Of a stretch of DNA of 64,000 nt, positions 53,922 to 64,000 are shown piece after piece; within the stretch, counting starts at the first letter, position 1, and each line of letters starts with the position of its first letter. The notes under the pieces are model-generated. The model was given only the letters and a program-made list of their open reading frames with translations. It was not told the DNA's origin and did not search any database. The DNA is taken from the NCBI GenBank assembly GCA_031260285.1, contig JAIRKD010000068.1, positions 1-64,000 on the forward strand. Direction: 5' to 3'. The position numbers were made by a program, and so were the translations under genes. The DNA is from Gemmatimonadota bacterium (GTDB taxonomy: Bacteria; Gemmatimonadota; Gemmatimonadetes; Longimicrobiales; Longimicrobiaceae).

Positions 53922-54384
53922 GTTCCTCCCGGCTCAGCCCGTAGAGTCGATAAAGCGCCAGATCAATCAGATGCCCGGTCATCGCCCGGGCCCAGACGAG
54001 GTCCTGCGAGTCCGCCCCGCGACCCAGCTCCTCTGTGGCCGTCACCTGCCGCTCAGCGAGGAAGCAGAGAATCTCCTCAACCACCTCGGGCCTCGGCGTG
54101 AGACTGGGGCTTCGCGGGAAGTCGTCAGGCGGGGGCAGCAGCGCATCAACAAAAGCGAGAAAGCCGGGGAACACAAGCTCTGTAAGCGGTCCGCCACCGA
54201 CCCGTTCCTCGTCGGTCAGCTCTTCCCACGCAAGTTCGTTCCAGTAAAGCTCTTCCGCTTCCTTGAGCAGGTACTCACGACCTTCGGGCGCAAGCGGCTC
54301 CCTTCCGGAGACAAGCGGAAAAACCGGTTTCCCGAGCGTTTCGAGCATCCGTGTACGACGGGCCTCAACGAGAGAGTGCGGCAT
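53896..54384 (-). CDS. Protein of unknown function upstream of GDPD gene
   Basis: 162 aa if started at ATG 54384; in-frame ATG 54450 and GTG 54519 are alternatives and none has a good ribosome-binding site. Family not recognised. It is acidic and helical, with LKEAEELYWNELAWEELTDEER, GPLTELVFPGFLAFVDALLPPP, PEVVEEILCFLAERQ and ATEELGRGADSQDLVWARAMTGHLIDLALYRLYGLS. No signal peptide or membrane segment. Coding character is supported by the 26-base overlap with the GDPD gene and by codon bias like its neighbours. It is first in the GDPD-tilS-hpt operon. Confidence 0.65.
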   Translation of the reverse strand: MPHSLVEARRTRMLETLGKPVFPLVSGREPLAPEGREYLLKEAEELYWNELAWEELTDEERVGGGPLTELVFPGFLAFVDALLPPPDDFPRSPSLTPRPEVVEEILCFLAERQVTATEELGRGADSQDLVWARAMTGHLIDLALYRLYGLSREEREVLEARG

Positions 54385-54583
54385 TCCTGAAGGGGGAGCG
54401 GGAGTGGTTCTCGGCGGAGACAGACGGGACGGAGCTCCGCCTGTCGGCATCGGAGGATAATGCCACCGGAATGCGGCGGTCAGCAAGCCCGCCTGTGTCA
54501 AACCTGAGGAAATACCCACCGGAGATGTTCAAAAATAGAGCCTTGCCCATCAATATTCCCGCAATTATTTTGCAGCTGTAAAT

Positions 54584-54617
54584 TGCTGCGGCTCTTCATC
54601 TGCTGCGGCTCTTCATG
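54584..54617 (+). repeat. 17-bp tandem duplication covering a start codon
   Basis: TGCTGCGGCTCTTCATC at 54584-54600 is repeated at 54601-54617 with one change (final C to G). The change makes the ATG start codon of the Bor-like gene; the first copy has ATC. Confidence 0.85.
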
Positions 54618-54908
54618 AAAACAAGACTTTCGCTTCTGGGGCTGGTCCTGCTTACCGGATGCTATCATGCAACAATCGAGACCGGCCTTTCCCCGTCTCC
54701 ACAGATTGTTGAGAAATCCTGGGCAACCGGATGGCTGAATGGCCTCGTGCCTCCCTCGACCGTTGAAACACAGCAACGGTGCTCAGAAGGAGTCGCAAAA
54801 GTCGAAACACAAATCTCCTTTCCGAACATGATCGCCAGTATTATGACCGGTGGTATTTACTCGCCAATGGCGATTAAAGTAACGTGCGCGCAGTCAGCAC
54901 GCCGTTGA
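54615..54908 (+). CDS. Bor/Iss-like lipoprotein
   Basis: Small outer-membrane lipoprotein, 97 aa. Signal with the lipobox VLLTG-C (Cys16). The mature protein matches the Bor/Iss family: YHATIETGLSPSP, WATGWLNGLVPPSTVETQQRCSEGVAKVETQISF, and the end GGIYSPMAIKVTCAQ. Bor of phage lambda and Iss of ColV plasmids increase serum resistance in E. coli; the role here is unknown. The upstream 60 bases are AT-rich for this genome. That, plus the phage-linked family, hints at past transfer, but there is no neighbouring phage gene. Confidence 0.82.
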   Translation: MKTRLSLLGLVLLTGCYHATIETGLSPSPQIVEKSWATGWLNGLVPPSTVETQQRCSEGVAKVETQISFPNMIASIMTGGIYSPMAIKVTCAQSARR

Positions 54909-54953
54909 TTCCATCAGGGATGGTGATTGTATCTGAGCCCTCCTGATTTCCCG

Positions 54954-54990
54954 AAACGGGAGACTCTTTCACTGAGGGTCTCCCGTTTCC
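54954..54990. terminator. 12-bp inverted repeat between convergent genes
   Basis: GAAACGGGAGAC-N13-GTCTCCCGTTTC is a perfect stem at the meeting point of the Bor-like gene (plus) and the GntR gene (minus), and overlaps the last codons of the latter. On both strands little U-tract follows. Confidence 0.55.
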
Positions 54991-56000
54991 GCATTCAACC
55001 GGGCGATCAGCCGTCCGACCGTTCCACTGGAGTCCGCCCCCAGATACCGGGGATGAATTTCAATCCCGCCCGCCCGCCCGGCGGAAAGCGCACTCCCGGC
55101 GGCTTCCGTGATCAGAAGGGGAATGGAACGATCCACCACTCGCATCGCCTCCCCGTCACCCACGGGAATGATACGCAGACGGTCCCGCGTGGACGCGGAA
55201 AGCAGCTTCGCCAGCCGGTCTCCGAACTCCCGATCCACACACAGCAGATTGACCGGTCCATTCTCAAGCCGGGAACGGATTGCATCCACAATGGACGGCT
55301 CCGGAACCACAATCGCGACAGGTTTCCCGATCGCGCGGGCAAGTCGCGCCAGCGAGGCATGATAGGGCGTGGTCACAACCAGATCCACATCCGCGAGGTC
55401 CCGGGTGATCCGCTCTTCCTCCTTCGGATCAGTCAGGGATCCACAGCGCAACGGATAGACCCGGAGGCCGAATCTGCGGCGCAGCTCCCCGGTAAGCCCG
55501 ACGCGCAGATCTTCGGTGGCGTCCACACACGCGCACGAGATCTCACGGGCACCGAGATAGCGCCGGACAAGCGCCGGCATCGCAACCAGACCCTCCGGCT
55601 GATCCGCAGCACTCGCTACCATGCGGGAAAACCACTCCGGCGGGGCGGCAGGAAGGACTTCCTCAGAGGCCGGGATGGACAGGAACACACCGGATCGCGC
55701 TCGCAGCTCAACAACGCCTTCCGCTTCAAGAACCCGATACGCCCGCTCAGCCGTCTTCCGGTTGATTCCCGCGTGAAGCGCAAACTCCCGGATGCTGGGG
55801 AGCCGATCTCCGGCCCGCAGATCTCCGGCGTATACGGCGCCGGCCAGTCGCTCGCGGAAACGGGCAATCAGCGCCGCGGTGGTTGGCCGACCCCGCGCTC
55901 CACGACCACCATCAAGCGTGTCCAGGAGAATGGGGTGCTGACCCTCCGCCGGTGGCGACAGCGGATGACCGGAGCTGTCAGTCGCTCCCGCACCCTCCAT
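54969..56000 (-). CDS. GntR-family transcriptional regulator with ligand-binding-like C terminus
   Basis: 343 aa if begun at ATG 56000; a GTG at 56114 would add 38 residues. The winged helix is at about 25-110: TTAALIARFRERLAGAVYAGDLRAGDRLPSIREFALHAGINRKTAERAYRVLEAEGVVELRARSGVFLS. The C-terminal 220 residues are alpha/beta and resemble a periplasmic-binding-protein-like ligand domain (VDLVVTTPYHASLARLARAIGKPVAIVVPEP, VNLLCVDREFGDRLAKLL). The effector is unknown. Three tandem 14-bp repeats lie about 350 bases upstream and may be its own operator. Confidence 0.85.
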   Translation of the reverse strand: MEGAGATDSSGHPLSPPAEGQHPILLDTLDGGRGARGRPTTAALIARFRERLAGAVYAGDLRAGDRLPSIREFALHAGINRKTAERAYRVLEAEGVVELRARSGVFLSIPASEEVLPAAPPEWFSRMVASAADQPEGLVAMPALVRRYLGAREISCACVDATEDLRVGLTGELRRRFGLRVYPLRCGSLTDPKEEERITRDLADVDLVVTTPYHASLARLARAIGKPVAIVVPEPSIVDAIRSRLENGPVNLLCVDREFGDRLAKLLSASTRDRLRIIPVGDGEAMRVVDRSIPLLITEAAGSALSAGRAGGIEIHPRYLGADSSGTVGRLIARLNAETGDPQ

Positions 56001-56420
56001 TGGTCCAGCTTCGCAGATCCCACCCTGACCACTACAATTCTCTTGCTTCTCATCCGGCACAGAAGGATGGCTGATCCCGGACCCGGATGTTGTGCCTGCT
56101 ACTGCTCTGATCACCTGCTCACCACACAGCTTTACTTCGTACTTCCCTATCGCGCTTTCTCCCCGTCACGGGAATCCGTCGCACATTCAGAAAGCTGTCT
56201 TTGCACCAGTCGTACCGGGGCGGATTCCGGGAATCACAAAAACGGGGAAAGTGTGGAAATGCGCAGACTGGAAGAACGGAGAACTGCAAGCAGAAAAAAC
56301 AGCGGAGGCGGGGAAAAAGGTGGAGACGGGAAAGCAGAAATGGAGCGATTGTGAGGATGAAGTTGTGAGAATGATGTTGTGAGAATGAAAGACCGCGGGG
56401 ACAACAACCGGCGGGACCGG
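56001..56420. other. Purine-rich intergenic region with tandem repeats
   Basis: Between the GntR gene and the tRNA terminator. The plus strand is strongly A/G-rich from about 56230 to 56400. No gene is supported. The only distinct structure is the triple repeat at 56349-56390. Confidence 0.55.
56349..56390. repeat. Three tandem 14-bp repeats upstream of the GntR gene
   Basis: Units TTGTGAGGATGAAG, TTGTGAGAATGATG and TTGTGAGAATGAAA at 56349-56362, 56363-56376 and 56377-56390. The 5' eleven bases are almost invariant. On the minus strand this is an iterated CTCACAA-type site between the tRNA terminator and the GntR start, a plausible operator. Confidence 0.75.
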
Positions 56421-56459
56421 AAAAACCAGAAGCCCCGCCATCCAGGGATGACAGGGCTT
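56421..56459 (-). terminator. Terminator of the Met tRNA pair
   Basis: Minus-strand AAGCCCTGTCATCC/GGATGGCGGGGCTT stem (two wobble pairs) followed by CTGGTTTTTCC, 17 bases after the 3' end of the second tRNA. Confidence 0.7.
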
Positions 56460-56475
56460 TCCGATATTACCCGAG

Positions 56476-56549
56476 TAGCGGAGGAGGGATTCGAACCCCC
56501 GACACGCGGATTATGATTCCGCTGCTCTAACCGACTGAGCTACTCCGCC
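56476..56549 (-). tRNA. tRNA-Met (CAT), elongator type
   Basis: 74 nt: acceptor stem GGCGGAG/CTCCGCT (G1-U72 wobble), D-arm GCTCAGTCGGTTAGAGC, anticodon stem GCGGA/TCCGC with loop ATCATAA (anticodon CAT), T-arm with GGTTCGAATCC. CCA is not encoded. The anticodon could also be that of tRNA-Ile2 (substrate of TilS), but the acceptor stem matches elongator Met better. Confidence 0.88.
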
Positions 56550-56554
56550 AAAAG

Positions 56555-56628
<74 letters not shown>

Positions 56629-56640
56629 ACAAGAACCTGA

Positions 56641-56665
56641 AACTAACCCCTTTTGACCACCGGGG

Positions 56666-56669
<4 letters not shown>
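56641..56669 (-). promoter_or_regulatory. Predicted promoter of the Met tRNA pair
   Basis: Minus-strand TTGACC, 17-base spacer, TTAGTT, about 13 bases before the fMet tRNA 5' end; the -35 box overlaps the ftsB stop region. Confidence 0.5.
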
Positions 56670-59881
<3,212 letters not shown>

Positions 59882-59905
59882 GGCAAGGTGACTACCAGGA
59901 GGACC

Positions 59906-60136
59906 ATGGCACGACGATTCATGGCATGTCTGACCGGTCGAAGGATCAGACAAACGATCGTACGATCCATCAGATGGATCAGTGGAACGATGAGTCACGA
60001 CCGGAGGATGGATGCAGAAATGGAAGCAGACATCAGGGCAGCGATTGAATCCGGACCGGACACAGCGATAGCGCCGGAGAAAGATCCGGAAGCGAAGCTG
60101 GAGCCGGGAAAGGGAGAGCCCGTGTCCGGGGCATGA
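59906..60136 (+). CDS. Doubtful small ORF in a 363-base gap
   Basis: 76 codons beginning at an ATG preceded closely by AGGAGG (three-base gap, shorter than optimal). The product (MARRFMACLTGRRIRQTIV...) is rich in Arg then in acidic residues and matches no family that I know. It diverges from the nnr gene. It covers most of the gap 59882-60244, which otherwise shows no gene. May be spurious. Confidence 0.22.
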   Translation: MARRFMACLTGRRIRQTIVRSIRWISGTMSHDRRMDAEMEADIRAAIESGPDTAIAPEKDPEAKLEPGKGEPVSGA

Positions 60137-60244
60137 ATCACGCCCCGGTGCACAACAGATGCTGCGGAAAGATTCTGGAAAGGATTCATACCCCGCACAG
60201 GCCGGAGGTATCGCGGGATCAGTGAAGAATCCGATGCTTCCCGG

Positions 60245-60439
60245 CTATTTATGGCTCTGGCTGACTGAACGTCCGAAGCTGATCTCTCCGTTGTCAATCC
60301 TGATGTTGAACCCGCACTCGGGATTGTTGCAGACCCATGCCTTGAAGGTGATCGGGGCACCATCCCTCCCGTAGTCGGACAGAGGAACCAGTATACCCTT
60401 ACCACACTTCCCACATTCCGGCAGTTCGATTTCCCCCAT
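60245..60439 (-). CDS. Small zinc-ribbon protein
   Basis: 64 aa from ATG 60439 (GGAG close upstream): MGEIELPECGKCGKG...CNNPECGFNIRID. Two Cys pairs, CGKC at about 9-12 and CNNPEC at about 39-44, make a classic zinc ribbon like that in topoisomerase C-terminal or RNA-polymerase-associated fingers. A longer upstream frame is not supported. No catalytic domain. It lies downstream of the Minf_1886-type gene on the same strand, 82 bases away. Confidence 0.7.
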   Translation of the reverse strand: MGEIELPECGKCGKGILVPLSDYGRDGAPITFKAWVCNNPECGFNIRIDNGEISFGRSVSQSHK

Positions 60440-60521
60440 CTGCTCCGCCCTTCCTCTTCGGTTACAGCAACTTCCACCGACCTGAATACAGAGAAGAAGA
60501 GCAAGCGCTGTTCCAGTGGAT

Positions 60522-60908
60522 TCAACTGCGCAGAATGCCCGACCATGGATAATTTGTCTCAAACTCCTCTTCGAAACTGTAGACGTCGTCGAAGGTCTCG
60601 ATGTTATCCTCCGGCCGCTTGATCAGCACTCCGAGTTCGACCAGCGCAAAGACAATTTCACCGAGATCGCGGGTAGTACAGATCCCCCAGTATTGCAGGA
60701 CGGAGCGGGCCAGGAGACCCCAGCGTTCCCGGGCGAGATCACGACATCCGTACGCAAGCTCCCGCCCGCTGATGTGCCGGGGCTCACCCAGACGATCAAT
60801 CGTGTAGTGCAACCCCGAGAGAATGAAGATGTACGCCGTCTCGTGGTAGGCGGGATACCGCCAGCGGAGCCGGTCGATGACACTCTCGGCGAGAAGGATA
60901 TCGCTCAT
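60522..60908 (-). CDS. Minf_1886-family conserved protein
   Basis: 128 aa. Family of unknown function seen in Planctomycetes, Verrucomicrobia, Gemmatimonadota and others. Recognisable blocks are RYPAYHETAYIFILSGLHYTIDRLGEPRHISGRELAYGCRDLA, ERWGLLARSVLQYWGICTTRDLGEIVFALVELGVL and a terminal DDVYSFEEEFE. The length is normal. No signal peptide. ATG at 60908 is the natural start. The 247-base region upstream to the yigZ gene shows no further gene. Confidence 0.85.
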   Translation of the reverse strand: MSDILLAESVIDRLRWRYPAYHETAYIFILSGLHYTIDRLGEPRHISGRELAYGCRDLARERWGLLARSVLQYWGICTTRDLGEIVFALVELGVLIKRPEDNIETFDDVYSFEEEFETNYPWSGILRS

Positions 60909-61155
60909 CGGGGGGATCTGTGCGTGCCTGGATCCGGCGCCTTGCCTGTGTCGTCACACCCGTTCTTCATGGGAGCTCCATCCGGGATATACACCCACCC
61001 AAGCTAGAATCGCCTTCCGGACAGAGCAAGTACGGAGGATACGTCCGTCGCACCACAGCTCACCCCAGGTGAACAGGTCGCGGGATCAACCGCGGACCAC
61101 ACAGAGATCATGTCCGGGGTCACGGGCGAAGAGCATCCGGGATCGTGCCCGAAGA

Positions 61156-61782
61156 TCATATCCGGTAAAGCACGGTACTGCCCAGACGTTCAAGAGTGAC
61201 CCGACCGGAGGTCCGTTCGATGAGGAAGCGCTGCAGGGGCTCAACCTCTGCGTCCGGAACGTCGAAGGAAACCGTCGCCTGCTCTTCGACAAACGAGTAC
61301 TCCTGGCGGGTTGCCCCGCTCCGCTCCAGACCGTGCATCACAGACGATGTGTCACCAAAGGCGTAACGTACGCACAGTCGTTCAGCGTACACCCCTCGCC
61401 GGCGGGGGGCTGCGGAGAGCGCTTCCGCGGCAGCCTCTCCGTAGGCGCGGACAAGGCCACCCACACCAAGCTTCGTTCCGCCGAACCAGCGTGTGACGAT
61501 GACAGCGGTATCCACCAGCTGGTCTGAATCAATCGCGGCAAGAATCGGGGCGCCGGCGCTTCCTGAGGGCTCCCCCGCATCAATCGCCCGCCAGAGACCG
61601 TCGCGGAACCGCCAGGCCGCACAATGATGGGTTGCATCAAAACGAACCCGTCCGCGCTCTTCAAGCACCAGACGGGCCTCCGCCTCATCCTCAACGGGAA
61701 AGGCAAAGGCGAGGAAGCGGGAAGCCCGGACCCGGATCTCCACCTCCGCGGAAGCGGCGAGGGTATTGAACTCCCGTATCAA
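61156..61782 (-). CDS. yigZ: YigZ/IMPACT-family protein
   Basis: 208 aa. The N-terminal UPF0029 (IMPACT) domain contains SRFLAFAFPVEDEAEA, THHCAAWRF, DAGEPSGSAGAPILAAI and VIVTRWFGGTKLGVGGLVRAYGEAA, all diagnostic. A C-terminal domain of about 70 residues (DUF1949-like) follows. Role thought to be in translation or ribosome-linked regulation. Start is TTG 61782 with AGGG six bases upstream; no ATG or GTG is available nearby in frame. Confidence 0.92.
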   Translation of the reverse strand: MIREFNTLAASAEVEIRVRASRFLAFAFPVEDEAEARLVLEERGRVRFDATHHCAAWRFRDGLWRAIDAGEPSGSAGAPILAAIDSDQLVDTAVIVTRWFGGTKLGVGGLVRAYGEAAAEALSAAPRRRGVYAERLCVRYAFGDTSSVMHGLERSGATRQEYSFVEEQATVSFDVPDAEVEPLQRFLIERTSGRVTLERLGSTVLYRI

Positions 61783-62014
61783 ATATCACCCTGCCTTATT
61801 CATGCGAGGGCGTGTGAAGGTCGTTGTCTCCCGAGATCGTGTGGTTCTGCTTACACGTCCTCCGGGGAGAGCAGGCGCGTCACCGCCTTTTTCTCGAATC
61901 CTTCTCCGCGCCGCGCCATTTCTCCTTCAGGTGCCGCCGTCGTTTCTCTTATTCTACCCGGGCGACAACGATTCTGACATGGAGAAGGTCTCCTTTCGCA
62001 CGCTGGCCGAGGGC

Positions 62015-63097
62015 CTATCCCTGGGGTGCGGCGCCGCAGCCGATCCGTCTGGTACTCACTACGAGGTTGTCGAAGTACCTCTCCTGTTCTCTGGGCGCGC
62101 CGTCATTCCAGAAGTTCTCCAGGAAGAACGCGTTGATTCCGTACTCGTTGTATCCGCCGACCCAGTTCAGGTTGGTGGATGATGCCTCCGGCATACCGTT
62201 GATCCAGAGTTCCTGGGCACCATTCGCGTGTCCGGGTGAGAGCTCGGGATCGTTGAGCTTCATGTGGGCCTCGACGCAGTGCCAGACTCCGACATGGCGT
62301 TCATCAAAGATCGGCGTCGAACCTCTTCGAATACCGAGCCACCGCAGATGCTGGAAATCGTTGTACCGGGTTGTATGAACATGCCCGGCGGCGTCGGTTC
62401 CGGATGCGGGATCGAGCGCGAGATAGTTTCCCCCCTGTCCGCTTGACCAGACGTGGCCGATCGCCGCCTGCTGCCAGTTGGATCCGGCAAAGACGGTCAG
62501 ACGGGCGAACTTGTCCCCCCCACCTCCGGACCAGCCGGGCTCGTTCCTCACCCACACTCGCCAGTATATCTCACGGTAGTTCTTTCCCTCTGTACCTGGA
62601 ACAGACCGGAAGTAGGAAGAAGGTGTCCGCCCGAACGCCAGCTTGAGCGAACCTGCGTCCTCCCGACCGCGAGTGTACCGGGCTCTCATTCCGATGGAGC
62701 TGCCCACTCCGACTGCCGCCTGCCTGACGAAGGAATCCCCCCCGCGATCATACTCGTAGTACTGACTGAGCCGGTCTGCTTCGAAGTCGTCACACCAGAT
62801 CCATGCATCATCGGGTTCCTCGCACTCACGGACGAGCGACTTCGGCTTCGGTTCCGGCTCCTTCGGTTCCGGCTCCGGTTCAGAATCAGGGGGAACCGGG
62901 TCGGGCGGCTCCGGTTCCGGAAACGTGGAATCGGAAGGAAGTGGATTGGGAGGAACAGAATCGGGGAGCTCATCCCGTGGAGGCACCACCCCGCCAGGAA
63001 CCATCGGAGATGAACAGGACGCAGCGCTCATAATGAGAAGCGAGCTGATTGCTCTTCTCAGCGGTGACCGGGCACCTGACGTCAACATCAGGCTCAT
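62015..63097 (-). CDS. Surface lipoprotein with Pro/Glu-rich linker and lectin/lyase-like jelly-roll domain
   Basis: 360 aa. Signal peptide with the lipobox MSAAS-C. A linker of about 55 residues is dominated by Pro, Glu, Asp and Lys (PEPEPPDPVPPDSEPEPEPKEPEPKPK). The folded domain (about 95-360) has WIWCDDFEADRLSQYYEYDRGG, NYREIYWRVWVRNEPGWSG, GVWHCVEAHMKLND, ELWINGMPEA and a terminal YFDNLVVSTRRIG. This looks like a concanavalin A-like jelly roll of the Cip1 or polysaccharide-lyase type found in environmental bacteria. Catalytic residues cannot be assigned. Starts at one of the ATGs 63097 or 63100. Probably carbohydrate-binding or degrading. Confidence 0.72.
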   Translation of the reverse strand: MSLMLTSGARSPLRRAISSLLIMSAASCSSPMVPGGVVPPRDELPDSVPPNPLPSDSTFPEPEPPDPVPPDSEPEPEPKEPEPKPKSLVRECEEPDDAWIWCDDFEADRLSQYYEYDRGGDSFVRQAAVGVGSSIGMRARYTRGREDAGSLKLAFGRTPSSYFRSVPGTEGKNYREIYWRVWVRNEPGWSGGGGDKFARLTVFAGSNWQQAAIGHVWSSGQGGNYLALDPASGTDAAGHVHTTRYNDFQHLRWLGIRRGSTPIFDERHVGVWHCVEAHMKLNDPELSPGHANGAQELWINGMPEASSTNLNWVGGYNEYGINAFFLENFWNDGAPREQERYFDNLVVSTRRIGCGAAPQG

Positions 63098-63780
63098 CAT
63101 CAACCTCTGTGTATCTCAGAGTGTGCAGCGATTCCGGCGCGAGGTGAGCGGGAAGCGGATCGGATGGGCTGCAAGCGCAGGCCGCCCCAATGGCCGCCCT
63201 CTGGCAGGGATTACGCCCCGGCCCGCACCCGCCTGCCCGGAAATCGCAAACACGTTCTCAGCTCGTTGGTAAAGAATATATCTGCCGTGAATGTGCCTAA
63301 CTGATAACGATAACAGCTGTCTGTCAAGTTTTCGAGATGAATGACTTCTCTGTCCGGGTGCCCCTGGACGGCTGTTACGGAAACTCTGCCCGGAGGATAA
63401 GAAGCAGCAGATGGAAATGACTACGACAGAACGGATCCGGAGGCTATGGAGCGAGGTGATCCGGAGGCGAGCGTGGTACAGCGGCCGGGGGCGGGACCCG
63501 GCGCGCGCGCCTGATCCGGAACTGGCGGAGAAGCCTGCGAAGCGTCAGCGCTCCACTACCCGATACAAAGACCGGATTCTGCGGGAGGCCCGTGCCTGTA
63601 CTCAGCCGGGGACAGGTCACCCTGCGACCACGCCCCGGGAGAAATTTCATATCCGGACTATCACACATGTCGGGATACCAGAAAAATCGGCCGGAGCATT
63701 ACGCTCCGGCCGATTTTCGGTATGATCGCCTTCCACGATCAACACCCGCCATCAATGTGGCATCACCGCACACCCATCCG
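63098..63780. other. 683-base region without a convincing gene
   Basis: Upstream of the lipoprotein gene (minus) and downstream of the inositol phosphate synthase (minus). A minus-strand TTGACA at 63327-63322 has no good -10 partner. A 104-codon plus-strand frame at 63411-63725 lacks a ribosome-binding site and runs into the terminator at 63683-63717. No other structure was seen. Confidence 0.5.
63683..63717 (-). terminator. Strong bidirectional intrinsic terminator
   Basis: Perfect 15-bp stem AAAATCGGCCGGAGC/GCTCCGGCCGATTTT with loop ATTAC. The T-tract forms on both strands. It lies 64 bases past the inositol phosphate synthase stop. Confidence 0.88.
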
Positions 63781-64000
63781 TCAGCGGATTTCCGCCTCGA
63801 CAGCCGGAGCCTGGTAGTACTCCAGCCCGAGGTGGGTGATCTGGTCCTCGCCCATCATCCAGCGGAGCGTGTTCTTGAGCTTCGTGTGCTGAATGAACAG
63901 GTCATGCTCCGGATAGATCCCCGGCGCGTGCATCGGGCTCTTCAGGAAGAACGAGAGCCACTCCTGGATTCCGGAGAATCCGGCGCGAGCCGAAAGGTCG
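63781..64000 (-). CDS. ino1: Inositol-3-phosphate synthase, C-terminal part (runs off the window)
   Basis: Converts glucose-6-phosphate to myo-inositol-3-phosphate with NAD. Only the last 72 residues are inside the window. They read ...FSGIQEWLSFFLKSPMHAPG, HDLFIQHTKLKNTLRWMMGED and end ITHLGLEYYQ..., which is typical for the C terminus of bacterial Ino1-type synthases. It is followed by the strong terminator at 63683-63717. The start and NAD-binding domain lie beyond base 64000. Confidence 0.88.
   Translation of the reverse strand, partial: DLSARAGFSGIQEWLSFFLKSPMHAPGIYPEHDLFIQHTKLKNTLRWMMGEDQITHLGLEYYQAPAVEAEIR

Noticed and set aside
59995..60546. 183-codon minus-strand ORF overlapping the zinc-ribbon gene
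   Set aside because: Ser-rich translation without domain, and it overlaps the zinc-ribbon frame, which has a clear Cys motif.
63411..63725. 104-codon plus-strand ORF before the inositol phosphate synthase
   Set aside because: No usable ribosome-binding site, low-complexity Arg/Pro-rich product without family similarity, and its 3' end lies in a strong terminator hairpin.

Overview
This is a GC-rich bacterial chromosome segment, nearly all of it coding, with short intergenic gaps and tightly packed, often overlapping operons. Three things point to Gemmatimonadota or a close relative in the FCB-type bacteria: a SusC/SusD outer-membrane pair, a plug-only carboxypeptidase-regulatory protein, and PATAN(DUF4388)-TPR proteins with an MglA GTPase, all embedded in conserved housekeeping synteny. 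The phylum is an inference. There are no rRNAs, insertion sequences, integrases or CRISPR arrays in the window.

Layout. 1-9.6 kb is translation and protein folding, all on the minus strand: groES-groEL with a CIRCE operator, thrS, infC-rpmI-rplT, an rsmF-type rRNA methylase, then pheS-pheT. 9.7-14.5 kb has RNase Z and a three-gene operon (B12-binding mutase subunit, acyl-CoA carboxylase beta subunit, AtuA-like protein) that looks like acyl-CoA or terpenoid catabolism. 14.8-22.4 kb is an unusual cluster: an AMP-forming acyl/aminoacyl ligase and an orphan response regulator, facing a NadE-like amidotransferase, an AsnB-like amidotransferase, an acyl carrier protein, a lipoprotein esterase and a serine-acetyltransferase-like enzyme. 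22.5-31.8 kb is cell-envelope and nutrient related: a DUF1460 lipoprotein, a cytochrome c/copper monooxygenase fusion, SusC, SusD and a plug-only protein.

32.2-40.4 kb is a seven-gene, tightly coupled minus-strand operon: CheY-like receiver, 906-residue TPR protein, PATAN-TPR, TPR-Roadblock (MglB-like), MglA GTPase, unknown protein, PATAN-TPR. It reads as a self-contained polarity or motility switch. 40.6-54.4 kb is housekeeping again: rluD-lspA-ileS, a divergent purine nucleoside phosphorylase, yggS, dacA-folP-ftsH and hpt-tilS-GDPD. 54.6-64 kb holds a Bor-like lipoprotein, a GntR regulator preceded by tandem 14-bp repeats, elongator and initiator Met tRNAs, ftsB-eno, the NAD(P)HX repair enzyme, a zinc-ribbon protein, a Minf_1886-type protein, a YigZ protein, a large surface lipoprotein, and the 3' end of inositol-3-phosphate synthase.

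The best candidates for undescribed biology are the MglA/MglB/PATAN/CheY operon and the ligase-ACP-double amidotransferase cluster. The cytochrome c/PHM-type monooxygenase next to SusCD is a third. Coordinates were read by hand. Start codons were moved to internal ATG/GTG codons where family alignment or a ribosome-binding site favoured it. No database search was run.
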